Shown here piece after piece: positions 5,222 through 6,643 of a DNA stretch of 6,643 nt (the stretch's first letter is position 1; each line of letters begins with the position of its first letter). The notes below the pieces were generated by a model that was not told the DNA's origin, made no database searches, and saw only the letters and a program-made list of their open reading frames with translations. This DNA is from DATESZ01 sp035283845 (GTDB taxonomy: Bacteria; Desulfobacterota; Syntrophia; Syntrophales; JACQWR01): NCBI GenBank assembly GCA_035283845.1, contig DATESZ010000052.1:1-6643 (forward strand). Direction: 5' to 3'. The translations under genes and the position numbers were made by a program.

Positions 5222-5984
5222 CGGGTCCCTGAAAAGTCCGGATGCCATTACTGTGGAAAATCTGGTTAAGTGTTTCGGCGCCTTTACGGCGGTGGATAGG
5301 ATTACTTTTTCCGTGAAAAAAGGAGAAATTTTCGGATTTCTCGGCCCTAACGGTTCGGGGAAATCCACTACCATCCGCATGCTCTGCGGGATCATCACGC
5401 CAACTTCCGGTTCCGGACAGGTGGCAGGGCATGACATTGTAATGGACACCGAAGGGATAAAGCGTTCCATCGGCTACATGTCCCAGAAATTTTCCCTCTA
5501 TGAAGACCTGACGCCTTTCGAAAACCTGCGTTTTTATCTCGGCATTTACAATGTGCCGCAGGAAAGCTGGCGGGAACGCATGGAATGGGTGCTTGATACA
5601 ACCAGATTGCAGGACGTTCGCAACCGGCTGACGGGCGAACTGCCGCCCGGATGGAGACAACGGCTGGCGCTGGGATGCGCGCTTCTCCACCAGCCGGGAA
5701 TCCTTTTTCTCGATGAACCGACTTCCGGTGTCGATCCTATAACGAGGCAGCACTTCTGGGATTTCATAAGGAAATTGGCTCGGGAAGGGATAACGGTTTT
5801 TGTGACCACACATTACATGGACGAAGCGCGCCATTGTGAACGGATAGTCATGATAAATGAGGGACGAATCGTTGCGGCGGGCAGTCCTTCTGATATAATA
5901 CAAAAGACTTGTCCCGGACGCCCCGAGGCGGACTTGAATGATGCCTTTGTCGCTTTGATGGCCGGCAAAAACCGCGAATCGTAA
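5202..5984 (+). CDS. ABC transporter ATPase, YbhF C-half-like (degenerate signature)
   Basis: Second nucleotide-binding subunit of the exporter, 260 residues. It has Walker A 'GPNGSGKS' (48-55), Q-loop Gln95 in 'YMSQKFSLYEDLTPFEN', Walker B 'ILFLDE' with Asp171 and Glu172, D-loop 'SGVDP', and a normal H-loop 'VTTHYMDEA' with His204. The signature is degenerate: 'LPPGWRQR' (147-154) replaces LSGGQ-type residues, a pattern known from C-terminal halves of YbhF-like tandem ATPases. ATG 5202 was chosen because GGGGAG (5189-5194) lies 7 bases upstream; TTG 5196 and ATG 5214 are alternatives. It overlaps the previous gene by 20 bases, so the two are probably made in equal amounts. Its own ATP site plus the neighbour's LSGGM would form the working site. 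No permease gene follows. Confidence 0.9.
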   Translation: MTISMPDGSLKSPDAITVENLVKCFGAFTAVDRITFSVKKGEIFGFLGPNGSGKSTTIRMLCGIITPTSGSGQVAGHDIVMDTEGIKRSIGYMSQKFSLYEDLTPFENLRFYLGIYNVPQESWRERMEWVLDTTRLQDVRNRLTGELPPGWRQRLALGCALLHQPGILFLDEPTSGVDPITRQHFWDFIRKLAREGITVFVTTHYMDEARHCERIVMINEGRIVAAGSPSDIIQKTCPGRPEADLNDAFVALMAGKNRES

Positions 5985-5986
5985 TC

Positions 5987-6008
5987 GGGAAGTTTTTATA
6001 AACTTTTT
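5987..6008 (+). terminator. Weak AT-rich hairpin after the second ATPase gene
   Basis: AAGTTT (5990-5995) pairs with AAACTT (6000-6005) around a TTAT loop. Three more G-T pairs can extend the stem at its base (GGG 5987-5989 with TTT 6006-6008). The extra Ts are shared with the stem and the pairing is weak, so this is only a possible terminator. Its place, 3 bases after the stop, suits the end of the exporter unit. Confidence 0.3.
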
Positions 6009-6011
6009 ATA

Positions 6012-6041
6012 TTGACTTATGGAGACGGTTGAGGCTTAAAT
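6012..6041 (+). promoter_or_regulatory. Candidate promoter for the UDP-glucuronate decarboxylase gene
   Basis: TTGACT (6012-6017) matches five of six -35 bases. An 18-base spacer leads to TTAAAT (6036-6041), four of six for a -10. A second candidate, TTGACC (6060-6065) with TATAGA (6084-6089), lies too close to the start codon to include the ribosome site. The 107-bp gap and the change of pathway suggest that a new transcript begins here. Confidence 0.3.
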
Positions 6042-6091
6042 GGCAAAATTGTGACAAAATTGACCCCCTTAGGGATGTGAGGTTATAGATA

Positions 6092-6643
6092 GTGCAGCAA
6101 GTTCTCGTTACCGGCGGCGCCGGTTTTTTAGGTTCGCACCTCTGCGAGCGACTTCTTGATGGCGGATGCGAAGTCCTCTGCCTGGACAATTTTTTTACAG
6201 GCAGCAAAAAGAATATCCTCCACCTCACAGGCAATCCCCATTTCGAAATGATCCGTCATGACATCATTAATCCGATCTATCTGGAGGTAGATCAAATCTA
6301 CAATCTTGCCTGCCCCGCCTCGCCTGTTCATTACCAGTATAACGCCATCAAGACGATTAAGACCAACATTCTGGGCAGCCTGAACACCCTGGGCATTGCC
6401 AAGCGCGTCAAGGCAAGAATCCTTCAGGCTTCCACTTCAGAGGTTTATGGCGATCCGGAGATTCACCCGCAAAGGGAAGATTATTGGGGAAAGGTAAATC
6501 CGATAGGAATCAGGAGCTGTTACGACGAAGGCAAAAGGGCGGCCGAATGCCTGATGATGGATTATCATCGTAAAAACCAGGTGGACGTGAAGATTGCCAG
6601 GATATTCAATACCTACGGTCCGCGCATGGCCGTAAACGACGGA
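6092..6643 (+). CDS. uxs: UDP-glucuronate decarboxylase (UDP-xylose synthase), 5' part
   Basis: Extended short-chain dehydrogenase that converts UDP-glucuronate to UDP-xylose with bound NAD+, supplying sugar for surface polysaccharide; cytosolic. The 184 codons present include the NAD-binding 'VTGGAGFLGSH' (6-16) and Asp32 after the second strand, favouring NAD over NADP. 'YNLACPASPVHYQYNAIKTI' (70-89) is a hallmark of this enzyme and separates it from dTDP-glucose dehydratases. The active-site segment 'ASTSEVYGDPE' (113-123) includes Glu117, the position linked to decarboxylation. 'GIRSCYDEGKRAAE' carries the Tyr144/Lys148 catalytic pair, and 'RIFNTYGPRM' follows. GTG 6092 is the only likely start: an in-frame TAG lies at 6086 and GAGG (6079-6082) is 9 bases upstream. 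The C-terminal third, with the substrate-binding end, is beyond the window. Polysaccharide genes probably continue to the right. Confidence 0.92.
   Translation, partial: MQQVLVTGGAGFLGSHLCERLLDGGCEVLCLDNFFTGSKKNILHLTGNPHFEMIRHDIINPIYLEVDQIYNLACPASPVHYQYNAIKTIKTNILGSLNTLGIAKRVKARILQASTSEVYGDPEIHPQREDYWGKVNPIGIRSCYDEGKRAAECLMMDYHRKNQVDVKIARIFNTYGPRMAVNDG

Noticed and set aside
5034..5903. Long open frame on the minus strand (289 codons)
   Set aside because: It lies fully antisense to the two ATPase genes, whose motifs are clear. Its translation is Arg/Pro/His-rich with no recognisable domain.

Overview
The window looks like part of a Gram-negative bacterial chromosome. The evidence is a membrane-anchored periplasmic adaptor (HlyD/YbhG type) paired with ABC ATPases, and a nucleotide-sugar gene. 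The overall flavour (stacked toxin-antitoxin pairs, a hypoxanthine-DNA glycosylase, a YbhG/YbhF-like exporter) would suit a deltaproteobacterium or a related anaerobe, but this is an impression and not something the sequence proves. All recognised genes lie on the + strand. Base composition changes along the window: AT-rich on the left (toxin-antitoxin debris), clearly GC-richer in the phosphotransferase gene, and moderately GC-rich in the exporter genes.

Left part (1-1340) is a toxin-antitoxin patch. It opens with the 3' part of a Phd/YefM-type antitoxin, overlapped by a RelE/ParE-type toxin whose reading frame is broken by what looks like a single missing base. Adding one T near 435/436 restores a full-length family-like C-terminus ending at 523. 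A short stretch of debris follows (524-740), including a 20-codon ORF with a good ribosome site that may be the start of a lost gene. Next comes a complete hicBA pair, with an extended -10 promoter, a dyad centred on the -10 box (a likely operator), and a possible terminator.

Middle part (1341-3210) holds two stand-alone genes. One is an aminoglycoside-phosphotransferase-fold small-molecule kinase with an intact catalytic loop but unknown substrate. The other is a small UDG-superfamily glycosylase of the hypoxanthine-DNA glycosylase type, preceded by an imperfect hairpin that reaches almost to its start codon.

Right part (3307-5984) is a tight three-gene unit with overlapping ends: a YbhG-like HlyD-family adaptor, then two separate ABC ATPases corresponding to the N- and C-terminal halves of YbhF-like tandem ATPases. 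The ATPases carry complementary defects (Ala for the H-loop His in the first, a degenerate signature motif in the second), so a heterodimer would have one canonical and one degenerate ATP site. The ABC-2 permease genes that normally follow are absent from the window. After a 107-bp gap with promoter-like signals, a new unit starts with the 5' part of a UDP-glucuronate decarboxylase gene that runs off the right edge.

No RNA genes, CRISPR arrays or complete mobile elements were seen. I found no clearly undescribed system. The best leads are the broken toxin beside an apparently intact antitoxin fragment, the asymmetric permease-less ATPase pair, and the unusual CTG start needed for a proper membrane anchor on the adaptor.
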